In this document: one piece after another, positions 9,189-18,224 of the stretch
Layout of the letters: each line of letters opens with the position of its first letter
Position numbering within the stretch: position 1 is the first letter of the stretch
Origin: Thiotrichaceae bacterium
Lineage (GTDB): Bacteria; Pseudomonadota; Gammaproteobacteria; Thiotrichales; Thiotrichaceae
Reading direction: 5' to 3'
Length of the DNA stretch: 42,582 nucleotides
Assembly: GCA_026988295.1 (NCBI GenBank)
Contig: JALSLM010000172.1
Coordinates: 1-42,582 of the forward strand
Notes under the pieces: generated by a model
Seen by the model: the letters and a program-made list of their open reading frames with translations, nothing else
Databases searched by the model: none
Told to the model about the DNA's origin: nothing
Made by a program: the position numbers and the translations under genes

Positions 9189-9377
9189 ATGAGTGAATTA
9201 AATTGTAAACACTGTGGTGGTGCTGTAGAGCTTGGCAATAAAACCTGTCCAAATTGTGGCATCCCGTTGCCGCCAAACCTTGGCAAATATCCTCAGCGTA
9301 AATTTATTATTTTCTTTATCGCAGTTGTTATTTTTTGTGCCGTGATGATCTACTGGCTACCACCAAATTGGATCTAA
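9183..9377 (+). CDS. Small zinc ribbon protein with one membrane helix
   Basis: A 64-residue protein: a four-cysteine zinc ribbon (CKHCGG...CPNCGIP) at residues 8-28, a short basic linker, then one membrane helix at about 42-59. Topology suggests a cytoplasmic metal site tethered to the membrane. The family function is unknown to me. The start is odd: ATG 9183 and in-frame ATG 9189 both fall in or at the edge of a repeat D arm, and the only purine-rich sequence upstream is the repeat's own A/G run. It lies between norF2 and norD, 39 bp before norD, so it belongs to the nor accessory group by position. Confidence 0.8.
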   Translation: MGMSELNCKHCGGAVELGNKTCPNCGIPLPPNLGKYPQRKFIIFFIAVVIFCAVMIYWLPPNWI

Positions 9378-9416
9378 AATTTTGTAGCATGGATTAAATC
9401 TTGTAGGTTATATTTA

Positions 9417-11264
9417 ATGGAAGAACAAGTAGGATTATTTTGGCATCGTTTTATAACCAAAAAAGCGAGAAAATCATATCCAGAAGCAAAAGTACATTTA
9501 GAAGATATTCGTCACACGGCGGGCATTTTCTTTCGTGCGCTAGGTGGCGAGGGTGGTCTGCACGTTGAAAGTGCGACAGACTCAGAAGTCTATGCACGCC
9601 ACACCCTACTCCAAAGAATTGCAGGAACAGGTGGAAAAACTCAATATGCTTGGCGTGATGACGAAACACTCAGACTGCCTGAAAGTATTGCACTGTTTCC
9701 CTCTAAAGAGCTAAACCGTGACTTATATTTATGGCTTACTGCAATCTCTGTTATCGACGTAAATGCAAGCGACTGGATTAGTCGTAATCAGCAACGCACC
9801 AAAAAAACCTTAGAAATTTGGCCTGGGCTTGCAACACGCTATCAAAAGCTACTTGATGCACATCTACAACAACGCCCCGAACATAGCACCTTACCCAAAG
9901 CTGAAGCACAACAAGAAATCGCCATTTGTCAGGCACTTGCTGATCCTCAAACAAATATCGTGCTCGAATATGCCAAACGCCCGCCTCAGCCTGTGCCGCT
10001 TTGGTTGCATCCATCGCCACCTAAACAAGATGCCAGCAATGTTGATCAAAAAGATATTGATGTTATCGACAAAGATGATGAAGACGAGAATGCAAACAGT
10101 GATTCTAAAAAGCAAAAAAAGGTAAATCGTAAACAGGCAAATCGTGAAGATATGCCCAAAGGCGATGACGGGCTTATGAGCTTTCGACTAGAAAGCCTCT
10201 GGAGCTGGTCAGAATATGTCAAGGTAGATCGAAGCAGTGTTGAAGATGACGATGATGATGTCTCACGCACCGCTGAAGATATGGACCACATCACACTGTC
10301 GCAAGATAGTGAAACCAGCTCCAGCAAAATCAAATTAGACCTTGATCTGCCATCGACCCAATATGATGACATCGTATTAGGTGAAGGGATTCCCGTTGAT
10401 GAGTGGGATTTTAAACAACAACGCTTACAAAAAGACCATTGCCGAATCATCCCGATGCTTGCACGTCATTCTGAAGCCATGCCATTGCCCGTCAAATTAC
10501 GTTCACAGGCAAGAAAAATTCGTCGTCATTTTGAAATGCTACGCCCACAACGTCACTGGATAAGCCGTCAAAACGATGGAACAGAACTTGACCTTGAAAG
10601 CTATGTTAATTTTTTAAGCGACCGCAAACAGGGTTATGTCCAAAGCGATACCCCCATTTATCGAGAACTTCGCAATAAAACTCGTGATCTTTCCTGTCTG
10701 CTACTTGCTGATCTATCACTTTCAACTGATGCACATATTAATGACGAATCTCGTGTTGTGGATGTTATTCGAGACTCACTATTTTTATTTTCAGAGGCAT
10801 TAAGTGCCACTGGTGATCGCTTTGCCCTGCATGGATTTTCATCTCGCAACCGAAACCATGTGCGCTTTCATAATATTAAAACCTTCGATTCACACTATAA
10901 CGATGAGATTCGTGGTCATATCAATGCAATCAAACCAGGCTATTACACCCGTATGGGAACAGCAATTCGCCATGCCAGCAAGCTACTATCAAAAGAGCCT
11001 TCCAGCAAAAAACTATTGCTAATTCTTACCGATGGAAAACCCAATGACCTCGATAAATACGAAGGTCGTTATGGTATCGAAGACACCCGACAAGCCATTA
11101 TTGAAGCAGAAAAAATGGGGCTACAACCCTTTTGCGTCACTATAGATGAACAGGCAGAAGACTACTTACCTTATCTATTTGGACAGCGTTCTTATGTATT
11201 AGTACGCAATGCAGAAGAGCTACCTAAAAAGCTACCTTTGCTTTATATCCGATTAACAAATTAA
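9417..11264 (+). CDS. norD: NorD, von Willebrand A domain activator of NOR
   Basis: A 615-residue cytoplasmic partner of NorQ, needed for maturation of the NOR iron centre in studied denitrifiers. The N-terminal helical region (about 1-200) is followed by an acidic, low-complexity linker (about 205-300, with Asp/Glu runs), then a C-terminal vWA domain. The MIDAS motif DLSLS is at 432-436 and the later ILTDGKPND loop near residue 540 completes the metal site. The ATG at 9417 matches the usual NorD N terminus. The next gene starts 5 bp after its stop. Confidence 0.95.
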   Translation: MEEQVGLFWHRFITKKARKSYPEAKVHLEDIRHTAGIFFRALGGEGGLHVESATDSEVYARHTLLQRIAGTGGKTQYAWRDDETLRLPESIALFPSKELNRDLYLWLTAISVIDVNASDWISRNQQRTKKTLEIWPGLATRYQKLLDAHLQQRPEHSTLPKAEAQQEIAICQALADPQTNIVLEYAKRPPQPVPLWLHPSPPKQDASNVDQKDIDVIDKDDEDENANSDSKKQKKVNRKQANREDMPKGDDGLMSFRLESLWSWSEYVKVDRSSVEDDDDDVSRTAEDMDHITLSQDSETSSSKIKLDLDLPSTQYDDIVLGEGIPVDEWDFKQQRLQKDHCRIIPMLARHSEAMPLPVKLRSQARKIRRHFEMLRPQRHWISRQNDGTELDLESYVNFLSDRKQGYVQSDTPIYRELRNKTRDLSCLLLADLSLSTDAHINDESRVVDVIRDSLFLFSEALSATGDRFALHGFSSRNRNHVRFHNIKTFDSHYNDEIRGHINAIKPGYYTRMGTAIRHASKLLSKEPSSKKLLLILTDGKPNDLDKYEGRYGIEDTRQAIIEAEKMGLQPFCVTIDEQAEDYLPYLFGQRSYVLVRNAEELPKKLPLLYIRLTN

Positions 11265-11269
11265 AAAGT

Positions 11270-12208
11270 ATGTTAGCACCTCAAAAATTACGCCAGATTA
11301 CACGTATTTCCTTCTTTTTGCTTTATTTGCTTGCCCCAGTGTTTGACCTGCTCCGTTTTGATCTTGAAACACATAAATTTATTTTTATGCAACAACATAT
11401 TGATCTTGGTATTGATGCATTTCGTCTGCAACAAATCAGCGCAATACAAATGCTGTTTAATTTTGCAGAGATTATATTTTTTCCCGTCATATCAATCATT
11501 ATAATCGGTGGAATAATCACTTGGAAATGGGGTTTAATCTATTGTGGCTGGTTTTGCCCACATGAATCCGTGGTTGAAATTGTTAATAACTTAATGCGAA
11601 GAGCATCAGGCAAATTCAGCTTTTGGGATAGAAAAATCCAGCCAGAACAACAGCAAGATGGCACACATATTAAGCCAAACAAAGCTTGGTGGATTATTAC
11701 CGCACTGGTGATTTTGTTATTAGGATTTATCTGGGCAATAGCACTACTGACTTATTTAGTATCACCAAAAGAGATTTATGGTAATTTATTTTCGGCAAAC
11801 CTCAGCATCATACAACTGGCTTTTTTAATTATAGCAACCAGCGTGTTTGTGCTTGAGTTTACCTTCGCTCGACATCTATTTTGCCGCTTTGGCTGCTCAT
11901 TAGGCTTGTTTCAAAGCTTAATCTGGATGCTAAATAAAAAAGCAATGGTCGTCGGCTTTGACCATAGCCGAGCCAAACAATGCAAAAGCTGTGATCAATC
12001 CTGCGAAATAGCCTGCCCCATTCAGCTTAAACCCCGTGGAGCTAAACGTAAGATGTATTTCTGCTCACAATGTATGCGTTGCATAGAAGCCTGTACAGCA
12101 GTGCAACAAAATATCTCAAAAACAGGGGGGATGGGAATTTCACTATTACAAATGCAACAGGGTGAAAAGGCACTAACGAAATCAGTTGGAATAAAAAAGA
12201 AACACTAG
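11270..12208 (+). CDS. NapH/NosR/CcoG-like membrane polyferredoxin
   Basis: A 312-residue inner-membrane iron-sulfur protein. Four hydrophobic segments alternate with two CxxxCP/CxxxC-type loops facing the cytoplasm (CGWFCPHES near residue 97 and CRFGCSLG near 205), as in NapH and the C-terminal half of NosR. Two [4Fe-4S] ferredoxin motifs follow (CKSCDQSCEIACP and CSQCMRCIEACT). Such proteins move electrons from quinol or ferredoxin-type donors in denitrification and copper-oxidase assembly. It starts 5 bp after norD, so it closes the nor operon. A string AAAACAGGGGGGATGGG in its 3' part resembles repeat D but lies in frame in normal protein sequence (KTGGMG). Confidence 0.88.
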   Translation: MLAPQKLRQITRISFFLLYLLAPVFDLLRFDLETHKFIFMQQHIDLGIDAFRLQQISAIQMLFNFAEIIFFPVISIIIIGGIITWKWGLIYCGWFCPHESVVEIVNNLMRRASGKFSFWDRKIQPEQQQDGTHIKPNKAWWIITALVILLLGFIWAIALLTYLVSPKEIYGNLFSANLSIIQLAFLIIATSVFVLEFTFARHLFCRFGCSLGLFQSLIWMLNKKAMVVGFDHSRAKQCKSCDQSCEIACPIQLKPRGAKRKMYFCSQCMRCIEACTAVQQNISKTGGMGISLLQMQQGEKALTKSVGIKKKH

Positions 12209-12425
12209 CTATGAATTGCGTGTATGTATAACGAGATTCCCGCTACAAACATGCGGGAATGACGATGTGGAGAATGACGATATAGTAGAGACGCAATGCT
12301 TGCGTCTCCAATGCATTGCGTCACTACAAAAACTCTGCGGTTCTCCGCATTACAAAAAAAAATGTAAAAATCAGGGGGGATGGGTATCTATTATCTATGC
12401 TACCCATCCCCCCTCTTTTTTACAC
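12209..12425. repeat. Composite repeat unit 1 (H + E + D pair)
   Basis: Block H (TATGAATTGCGTGTATG... with ATGCGGGAATGACGA and GAGACGCAATGC palindromes, 12209-12325), inverted repeat E (CTCTGCGGTTCTCCGC), then an inverted pair of repeat D arms in G-to-C order (12366-12387 and 12401-12421). The same order H then D pair recurs at 12710-12900, so the unit has been duplicated or inserted twice. No gene is supported. Confidence 0.75.
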
Positions 12426-12473
12426 TTTTTATCATAGGCTCGTTATGATACGAATACGCAGAATTGTAGTATT

Positions 12474-12553
12474 GTAGGTTGGGCTGAGGTACGAAGCCCA
12501 ACAAAAATCACATTCTAGCTTTTGTTGGGCTTCCTAACGTCAGCCCAACCTAC
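12474..12553. repeat. Repeat G palindrome
   Basis: GTAGGTTGGGCTGAGGT at the left and AGCCCAACCTAC at the right, with inner arms AGCCCAACAAAA / TTTTGTTGGGCT. Same family as 2380-2452. Confidence 0.75.
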
Positions 12554-12583
12554 TGTATTCGTGATGCAAAAATATAACACCCC

Positions 12584-12680
12584 ATCATCCTCGTATGTGC
12601 CACCCACACTATCATCCCCGTATGTGCCTCCCACACTATCATCCCCACATGTGCCACCCGCACCGTCATCCCCGCATGTT
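12584..12680. repeat. 27-bp tandem repeat, about 3.5 units
   Basis: Units begin at 12584, 12611, 12638 and 12665 with ATCATCC or GTCATCC and continue CCCGTATGTGCC-type sequence. One reading frame gives SSPYVPPTL repeats, but there is no domain or ribosome site and both ends of that frame lie in other repeats, so I treat it as non-coding. Confidence 0.75.
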
Positions 12681-12709
12681 TTAAGCGGGGATCTGTTTGA
12701 ACTTTGCGT

Positions 12710-12900
12710 ATGAATTACGTGCATGTATAGCGAGATCCCCGCTAACAACATGCGGGAATGACGACACAGTAGAGACGCAATGCATTGGAGACGCAAGCAT
12801 TGCGTCTCTACGTTACAAAAAAATGCAAAAAACAGGGGGGGATGGGTATCTACAAGTTTACCTCTTCGGACGTATTTATAGAGACCCCCCCTTTTTTTTA
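12710..12900. repeat. Composite repeat unit 2 (H + D pair)
   Basis: Second copy of the unit at 12209: TATGAATTACGTGCATGTAT, ATGCGGGAATGACGA, the GAGACGCAATGC palindrome, a TTACAAAAAAATGC link, then repeat D arms at 12826-12848 and 12884-12900. The last arm is incomplete (CAT missing). The remaining space to 13321 shows no further clear repeat. Confidence 0.72.
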
Positions 12901-12985
12901 ACATTTTATAGTTATTCTACTTCAGCACCATTAGCGCTTTGGGGGTATTTCGCTCACTACGAGTGCTGTGTAAACCTCTTGCTGC

Positions 12986-13120
12986 TCAGACTTTATTGAA
13001 ATTATTGTATACACCTGCATAATTCCTGTTCTGTAGTTGTTTATCGACATAGATTACAATCAGGTTATAGCTGACTATAATCAGCAGAAGGAAGATGATA
13101 TAAACTGTTTTTTGATTCAT
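12986..13120 (-). CDS. Possible 44-residue membrane peptide
   Basis: An ATG at 13120 (minus strand), preceded by GAGAA, opens a 44-codon frame with a single strongly hydrophobic segment (TVYIIFLLLIIVSYNLIVIYV) and a polar C-terminal tail. No family is recognised, and it stands alone in a repeat-rich spacer. A longer frame starting at 13183 has no support. It may be a chance frame in AT-rich DNA. Confidence 0.3.
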   Translation of the reverse strand: MNQKTVYIIFLLLIIVSYNLIVIYVDKQLQNRNYAGVYNNFNKV

Positions 13121-13321
13121 ATATTTCTCAGTTATGTTTGATGCTTTTAGATATAAGGAACGCGCATGAAATAACTTGATCATTCTGACTTGCCTTTTTG
13201 CTCTTGGCTCAATGAGCTCAATCGTCGCGTAGAATAAAGCTCATTGAATCAGAAATAAAAATCCTACACCATAATTGCTCAACTTATTCCATGACCCCCC
13301 TAAATTAATTCGAGATTACAT

Positions 13322-13756
13322 ATGCCCCAAGATACCAATAAAGAAAATGAGAATGCCATCAGTATTGCCCAAAAATGGCTAGATGCTTCTGCATTCACTG
13401 CGACTAATAATCAATTTAAAGAACATTTTAATTTAATCTCTAAAAAAGTCAGGGTGACTGGTGTATATGGCTATGAGAGCATCAGTTATGATGATTGGGC
13501 AAGGCAGTCCGAGCAAGAATTTAAAGACAATGTACTCAAAAGTGTTAGTTATGAAGGTTTAAAACTACTGGCGACTAATGAAACACAAATTATGTTTAAA
13601 ACGATTGAAACCGTCCTAGCTAATGATGGCGAACGCAAAGTACAGGGTGTTGAAATCTTATTAACACAGGAAGAGGATGGTGTTTGGCGTGTTACCCAAG
13701 AGCGTGTGATGACTAATGCGGAGTCAGTACATGATGGTTTAATGGCATCTCTTTAG
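13322..13756 (+). CDS. Conserved-looking small protein, NTF2/SnoaL-like fold guess
   Basis: A soluble 144-residue protein without signal peptide or cysteines. The pattern of an N-terminal helix (AISIAQKWLDASAF), a helix with DDWARQSEQEF, and alternating strands ending in EEDGVWRVTQERV resembles the NTF2/SnoaL-like alpha+beta cone seen in many small hypothetical proteins. That is a fold guess, not a function. It starts at ATG 13322 after a 137-bp spacer. Repeat D begins 20 bp after its stop and runs into pbpC. Confidence 0.75.
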   Translation: MPQDTNKENENAISIAQKWLDASAFTATNNQFKEHFNLISKKVRVTGVYGYESISYDDWARQSEQEFKDNVLKSVSYEGLKLLATNETQIMFKTIETVLANDGERKVQGVEILLTQEEDGVWRVTQERVMTNAESVHDGLMASL

Positions 13757-13770
13757 GAATATAAACTCTA

Positions 13771-16140
13771 TTGTATACCCATCCCCCCCCTTTTTTACAT
13801 ATTTTCAAATCAAAGAAAGCTGTTCTACTTCTACTTTCTTTGCTTCTGGGCATTAGCTTTTATTACTGTTTGCCAGACCCCCTATTCAAATCACCTGTTT
13901 CAGGGATTCTACTCAGTCAGGATGGGAAGTTGCTGGGTGCGCATATTTCAAAAGATGAGCAGTGGCGCTTTCCTCCTATAAGCCAAGTTCCTGAGAAGTT
14001 TAAAACGAGTATTGTTGCTTTTGAGGATAAACGCTTTTTTCAGCATTTTGGTGTTGATCCATTAGCTGTTGCGCGAGCAATTAAACTAAACCTAAAGGCT
14101 GGCAGAATTGTGAGTGGTGGCAGTACGCTATCAATGCAGGTGATTCGCCTAGCTTCCAACAATCCACAACGAAATCTATATCAAAAGCTGCTTGAAGCCT
14201 TTAAAGCACTGCGTCTTGAAACACGTTATAGCAAGGATGAGATTCTTAAATTGTATGCCAGTCATGCACCATTTGGCGGGAATATTGTCGGTTTAGAGGC
14301 GGCTTCATGGCGTTATTTTGGGCGCAACCCCAATCAGTTGTCTTGGGCTGAAAGTGCTATGTTGGCTGTTTTGCCGAATAGCCCCGCGCTTATTCATATC
14401 AGCCGAAAACGACCTTTGTTAAAAGCCAAGCGTGATCGTTTGCTTCAGAAACTTTTTAAGCAAAAGAAGATTAATGCATTAGATTTGCAACTTGCTTTAG
14501 CCGAACCTTTACCCGAAAAACCTCGACCCTTGCCAAGGTTATCTCCTCATTTATTAGATACTCAAGTTGCTAAAAGTAGGCAACAGCGCCGCTTTGAAAC
14601 AACCTTAGATTTTAGCTTGCAGAAGCATATTAAACAGTTAGCAAAGCATCATGCAGAGGTTTTAGCACTTAAAGATATTCATAACTTGGCTATTTTGGTG
14701 ATTGATAATCATAGCTTTGAAGTGAAAGCTTATGTCGGCAATGCGCCTCATTCATTAAAAAATGCATCACATGGTGAGGCGATTGACTTAATTCAGCGTC
14801 CAAGAAGCACTGGGAGCACGCTCAAGCCTTTTCTATTTGCGACTATGTTGGATGATGGTGAAATTTTACCTGAAACTTTAGTGGCTGATACACCTGTGCG
14901 CTATTCCTCTTATCGCCCTAAAAACTTTGATCGCAAGTTTCGAGGAGCTGTGCGCGCCAAGCAAGCACTAGCACGTTCTTTGAATATTCCAGCAGTGAAT
15001 ATGCTCAGTTTTCATGGGGTTGAGCGTTTTCTGGCAAGCCTAAGACAGATGGGTATGAGTACTCTACATCGACGTTCGCGTGACTATGGCTTGCCGTTGA
15101 TTCTCGGTGGTGCAGAAGGCACGCTTTGGGAATTAACTAGCATGTATGCCAATCTTGCTAATCGAGCGCAACAAACTCAGCAAAATATAGCAACAAATTA
15201 TTTTCAAGCTATAGTACTAAAAAAACAAAGTATTAAAACTGATCGCCGCAATGAGATCAGCCCTGCTAGTGCTTGGATGACATTGCAAGCTCTGCTGGAA
15301 GTTGGGCGACCTGGCACAGAAGCTTATTGGAAACGCTTTGATAGTAGCCATAAAATAGCTTGGAAAACAGGCACTAGCTTTGGCCATCGTGATGCATGGG
15401 CTATTGGAACAACGCCACAATATACAGTAGGAGTATGGGTAGGTAATGCGGCTGGCGAGGGTCGCCAAGGCATGACAGGGGTACGAGTTGCAGCACCACT
15501 ATTGTTTGATGTATTTAATCGACTGCCTTTGGATGATCATTGGTTTACAAAACCCGTTCAGCAAATGAAAACTGTTTTAATTTGCAAGGATGATGGTTTT
15601 TTGGCTAATGACCGTTGCGAATCAGAAGAATATTTGATTCCAAATAATAGTCATTTTGATCGTATTAGCCCGCATCATCAACGTATTCACCTCGACAAGC
15701 AAGGTTTACGTGTGCATAGCCAGTGCGAATCTGTGAGCAGTATGCAAGCAAAAAATTGGTTTGTATTAACGCCCGACCAAGCTTTTTATTACCAGCAAAC
15801 CCATGCAAATTACAAACCCCTTCCTGAGTGGCGTGAAGATTGCCGTTTAGCGCAAACAACTCGTACTATGGATAACCCTATTTCTCTGATTTACCCAAAA
15901 CGGAATACGCAAGTTTATATTCCCAGAGAGCTTACTGGCAGAAAGGGTAAAACCATTTTTAAAGCCATTCACAGCAACCCTGATGAACGACTTTTTTGGC
16001 ATTTAGATAATAATTATCTTGGTACGACCCAATACTATCACGAGCAAGCTCTATGGATTAATGAAGGGAAGCACAAACTAACGCTGGTAGATGAGACGGG
16101 AAACAAAGTAGAGCAAAATTTTCTTGTTCTTAGTAAATAA
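13771..16140 (+). CDS. pbpC: Penicillin-binding protein 1C (bifunctional peptidoglycan synthase)
   Basis: A 789-residue inner-membrane enzyme. One N-terminal helix (about 15-32) leads to a GT51 glycosyltransferase domain with EDKRFFQHFG (85-94) and GGSTLSMQ (116-123), then a transpeptidase domain with active-site STLK (349-352), SLN (403-405) and KTG (532-534), and the C-terminal PBP1C domain (about 690-789). No alpha-2-macroglobulin gene, its usual partner in E. coli, is adjacent. The start is unusual. The only in-frame candidate before the membrane helix is TTG at 13771, 12 bases after GGA, and codons 3-9 are read through a repeat D arm (CCC run then T run). A rare ATT start at 13801 is the alternative. 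Confidence 0.93.
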   Translation: MYTHPPPFLHIFKSKKAVLLLLSLLLGISFYYCLPDPLFKSPVSGILLSQDGKLLGAHISKDEQWRFPPISQVPEKFKTSIVAFEDKRFFQHFGVDPLAVARAIKLNLKAGRIVSGGSTLSMQVIRLASNNPQRNLYQKLLEAFKALRLETRYSKDEILKLYASHAPFGGNIVGLEAASWRYFGRNPNQLSWAESAMLAVLPNSPALIHISRKRPLLKAKRDRLLQKLFKQKKINALDLQLALAEPLPEKPRPLPRLSPHLLDTQVAKSRQQRRFETTLDFSLQKHIKQLAKHHAEVLALKDIHNLAILVIDNHSFEVKAYVGNAPHSLKNASHGEAIDLIQRPRSTGSTLKPFLFATMLDDGEILPETLVADTPVRYSSYRPKNFDRKFRGAVRAKQALARSLNIPAVNMLSFHGVERFLASLRQMGMSTLHRRSRDYGLPLILGGAEGTLWELTSMYANLANRAQQTQQNIATNYFQAIVLKKQSIKTDRRNEISPASAWMTLQALLEVGRPGTEAYWKRFDSSHKIAWKTGTSFGHRDAWAIGTTPQYTVGVWVGNAAGEGRQGMTGVRVAAPLLFDVFNRLPLDDHWFTKPVQQMKTVLICKDDGFLANDRCESEEYLIPNNSHFDRISPHHQRIHLDKQGLRVHSQCESVSSMQAKNWFVLTPDQAFYYQQTHANYKPLPEWREDCRLAQTTRTMDNPISLIYPKRNTQVYIPRELTGRKGKTIFKAIHSNPDERLFWHLDNNYLGTTQYYHEQALWINEGKHKLTLVDETGNKVEQNFLVLSK
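13776..13799. repeat. Repeat D arm overlapping the pbpC start
   Basis: ACCCATC with a run of eight C, then six T and ACAT. It begins 20 bp after the stop of the upstream gene and forms the first codons of pbpC if TTG 13771 is the start. Confidence 0.85.
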
Positions 16141-16379
16141 AAGCAAATAAAGCCCCCTCCTCCTCAAAAAAATAGAAATAAACCTACCATCTTGGTCTAT
16201 GTCTTAGACATCTAATCCGCTTATCTCCATTAAACATCTACCTATCTTTATCACTTACCAAGTGAAGAAGCTTTATTTTATATTTGGTTCAAAAGAGAAC
16301 GCAATAATAAGTTCAAGCTATATTTTCATCCTATAACTTATTGATAAAAACCCATAAAACAAGATTTCCTTACAATATA

Positions 16380-18224
16380 ATGAAAAATTACATACTAGGT
16401 ATTTCAGCATACTATCACGATAGTGCAGCCACACTGATTAGTGATGGCAAAATTATTGCAGCTGCTCAAGAAGAGCGTTTTTCCCGGAAAAAGCATGATC
16501 CCGCCTTTCCTACTGGTGCAGTTCGTTACTGTTTAAAAGAAGCAAATATAAATGCCAATGAGATTACTCATGTCGTTTTTTATGACAAGCCTTTACTGAA
16601 ATTTGAACGCTTGCTAGAAACTTATTTATCTTATGCACCAACAGGTTTCCGATCTTTTATATCTGCCATGCCCGTGTGGCTAAAAGAAAAATTGTATTTA
16701 AAGAAAACCTTGAAGCGAGAATTATCAGGCATTTTTAATATACCTGAAAAAAGCCTCCCCCCTTTATTGTTTACAGAGCATCATCAATCACATGCTGCTT
16801 CAGCATTTTTCCCCAGCCCTTATGAAAAAGCAGCAGTATTATGTTTGGATGGCGTGGGAGAATGGGCAACAACGTCTATGTGGCTCGGTGATGGGAACAA
16901 GTTAACACCCCAGTGGGAGATTGACTTTCCACATTCATTGGGCTTGCTTTATTCTGCATTTACATATTACACAGGCTTTCGTGTTAATTCGGGTGAATAC
17001 AAATTAATGGGTTTAGCACCTTATGGTGAGCCTAAATATGTTGACCTCATTCTTGATAACCTGCTTGATCTAAAGGAAGACGGCACTTTTCGATTGAATA
17101 TGAAGTACTTTAATTATGCAACTGGTCTAACAATGACCAATAAAAAGTTTGCAGAATTATTTGGTGCTCCAGCCAGAGAGCCTGAAAGTGAATTAAGCCA
17201 AAAAGAAATGGATATTGCTCGTTCAATTCAATGGGTGACAGAAGAAGTAGTATTGCGCCTAGCTAGATCAGTACACAAAGAAACGGGTATGGACTATTTG
17301 TGCTTAGCTGGAGGTGTTGCTCTTAATTGCGTGTCAAATGGTCGCTTATTAAGAGAGGGGCCATTCAAAGAGATTTGGATTCAACCAGCTGCGGGTGATG
17401 CGGGTGGTGCAGTAGGTGCAGCATTATCTGTCTATCATGAGTATCTTGAAAAGCCACGCACAGTACAAAAGCCAGATGCAACGAAAGGCTATTATCTAGG
17501 TCCAAGATTTAGTAATAAAGACATCAAAAACTATTTGGATAAGATTGGTGCATCATATACTGAAATAGAAGATACAACTTTGATGCCTGAATTAGCGAAA
17601 ATTATTGAAGATGAAAATGTCATAGGCTGGTTTCAAGGGCGTATGGAGTTTGGTCCTCGTTCATTAGGAGCACGCTCAATAATTGGTGATGCACGCAGTC
17701 AAAAAATGCAATCAATTATGAATCTTAAAATCAAATACAGAGAATCATTTCGACCTTTTGCACCTGTGGTTAAATATGACAAAGTATCTGAATGGTTTGA
17801 GCATGAAGGTCCAAGCCCCTATATGTTAATCGTTGCGCCTGTAAAAGAAGACAAGCGCACCTTGATGACAGAAGATCAAACAAAATTATTTGGCATTGAT
17901 AAGCTCAATATCCCTCGCTCAGAAATTCCCGCTGTTACCCATGTTGACTATTCTGCAAGGGTGCAAACAGTACACCCTGAAACCAATCCACGTTTTTATC
18001 ATTTGCTAGATGAATTTGAAAAAAGAACTGATTGTCCTGTTTTAGTAAATACATCATTTAATGTGCGTGGTGAGCCCATAGTGCATACACCTGAGGATGC
18101 ATATCGTTGTTTTATGCGTACCGAAATGGATTATCTTGTAATGGAAAATATAGTACTCAATAAAGTTGATCAAAAAGAATGGAAAGAAGAAGGTGATTGG
18201 CGTGATGAGTTTGACTTGGATTAA
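16380..18224 (+). CDS. NodU/CmcH/TobZ-type carbamoyltransferase (SxtI-like)
   Basis: A 614-residue enzyme that transfers a carbamoyl group from carbamoyl phosphate to a hydroxyl group, via carbamoyl-AMP in the studied member TobZ. The N-terminal Kae1-like domain shows HHQSHAASAF (metal-binding histidines), GEYKLMGLAPYG, LAGGVALNC and PAAGDAGGAVGAAL. The C-terminal NodU-like domain shows GRMEFGPRSLGARSI, YRESFRPFAP and LVNTSFNVRGEP. The ATG at 16380 (MKNYILGISAYYHDSAATL) fits the family; a frame from 16341 adds 13 unlikely residues. Its stop overlaps the next start by one base (TAATG). With the next three genes it forms the order known from sxtI-J-K-L. The acceptor molecule is unknown. Confidence 0.93.
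   Translation: MKNYILGISAYYHDSAATLISDGKIIAAAQEERFSRKKHDPAFPTGAVRYCLKEANINANEITHVVFYDKPLLKFERLLETYLSYAPTGFRSFISAMPVWLKEKLYLKKTLKRELSGIFNIPEKSLPPLLFTEHHQSHAASAFFPSPYEKAAVLCLDGVGEWATTSMWLGDGNKLTPQWEIDFPHSLGLLYSAFTYYTGFRVNSGEYKLMGLAPYGEPKYVDLILDNLLDLKEDGTFRLNMKYFNYATGLTMTNKKFAELFGAPAREPESELSQKEMDIARSIQWVTEEVVLRLARSVHKETGMDYLCLAGGVALNCVSNGRLLREGPFKEIWIQPAAGDAGGAVGAALSVYHEYLEKPRTVQKPDATKGYYLGPRFSNKDIKNYLDKIGASYTEIEDTTLMPELAKIIEDENVIGWFQGRMEFGPRSLGARSIIGDARSQKMQSIMNLKIKYRESFRPFAPVVKYDKVSEWFEHEGPSPYMLIVAPVKEDKRTLMTEDQTKLFGIDKLNIPRSEIPAVTHVDYSARVQTVHPETNPRFYHLLDEFEKRTDCPVLVNTSFNVRGEPIVHTPEDAYRCFMRTEMDYLVMENIVLNKVDQKEWKEEGDWRDEFDLD

Noticed and set aside
12119-12135. Repeat D inside the ferredoxin gene
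   Set aside because: The match AAAACAGGGGGGATGGG is in frame (KTGGMG) and the protein continues normally; it may be chance, and there is no T/A tail typical of D in the flanks.
12216-12999. Open frames of 60-130 codons on both strands
   Set aside because: They are built from repeats D, G, H and the 27-bp tandem units (products with GGWVS or SSPYVPPTL strings), with no ribosome site or domain.
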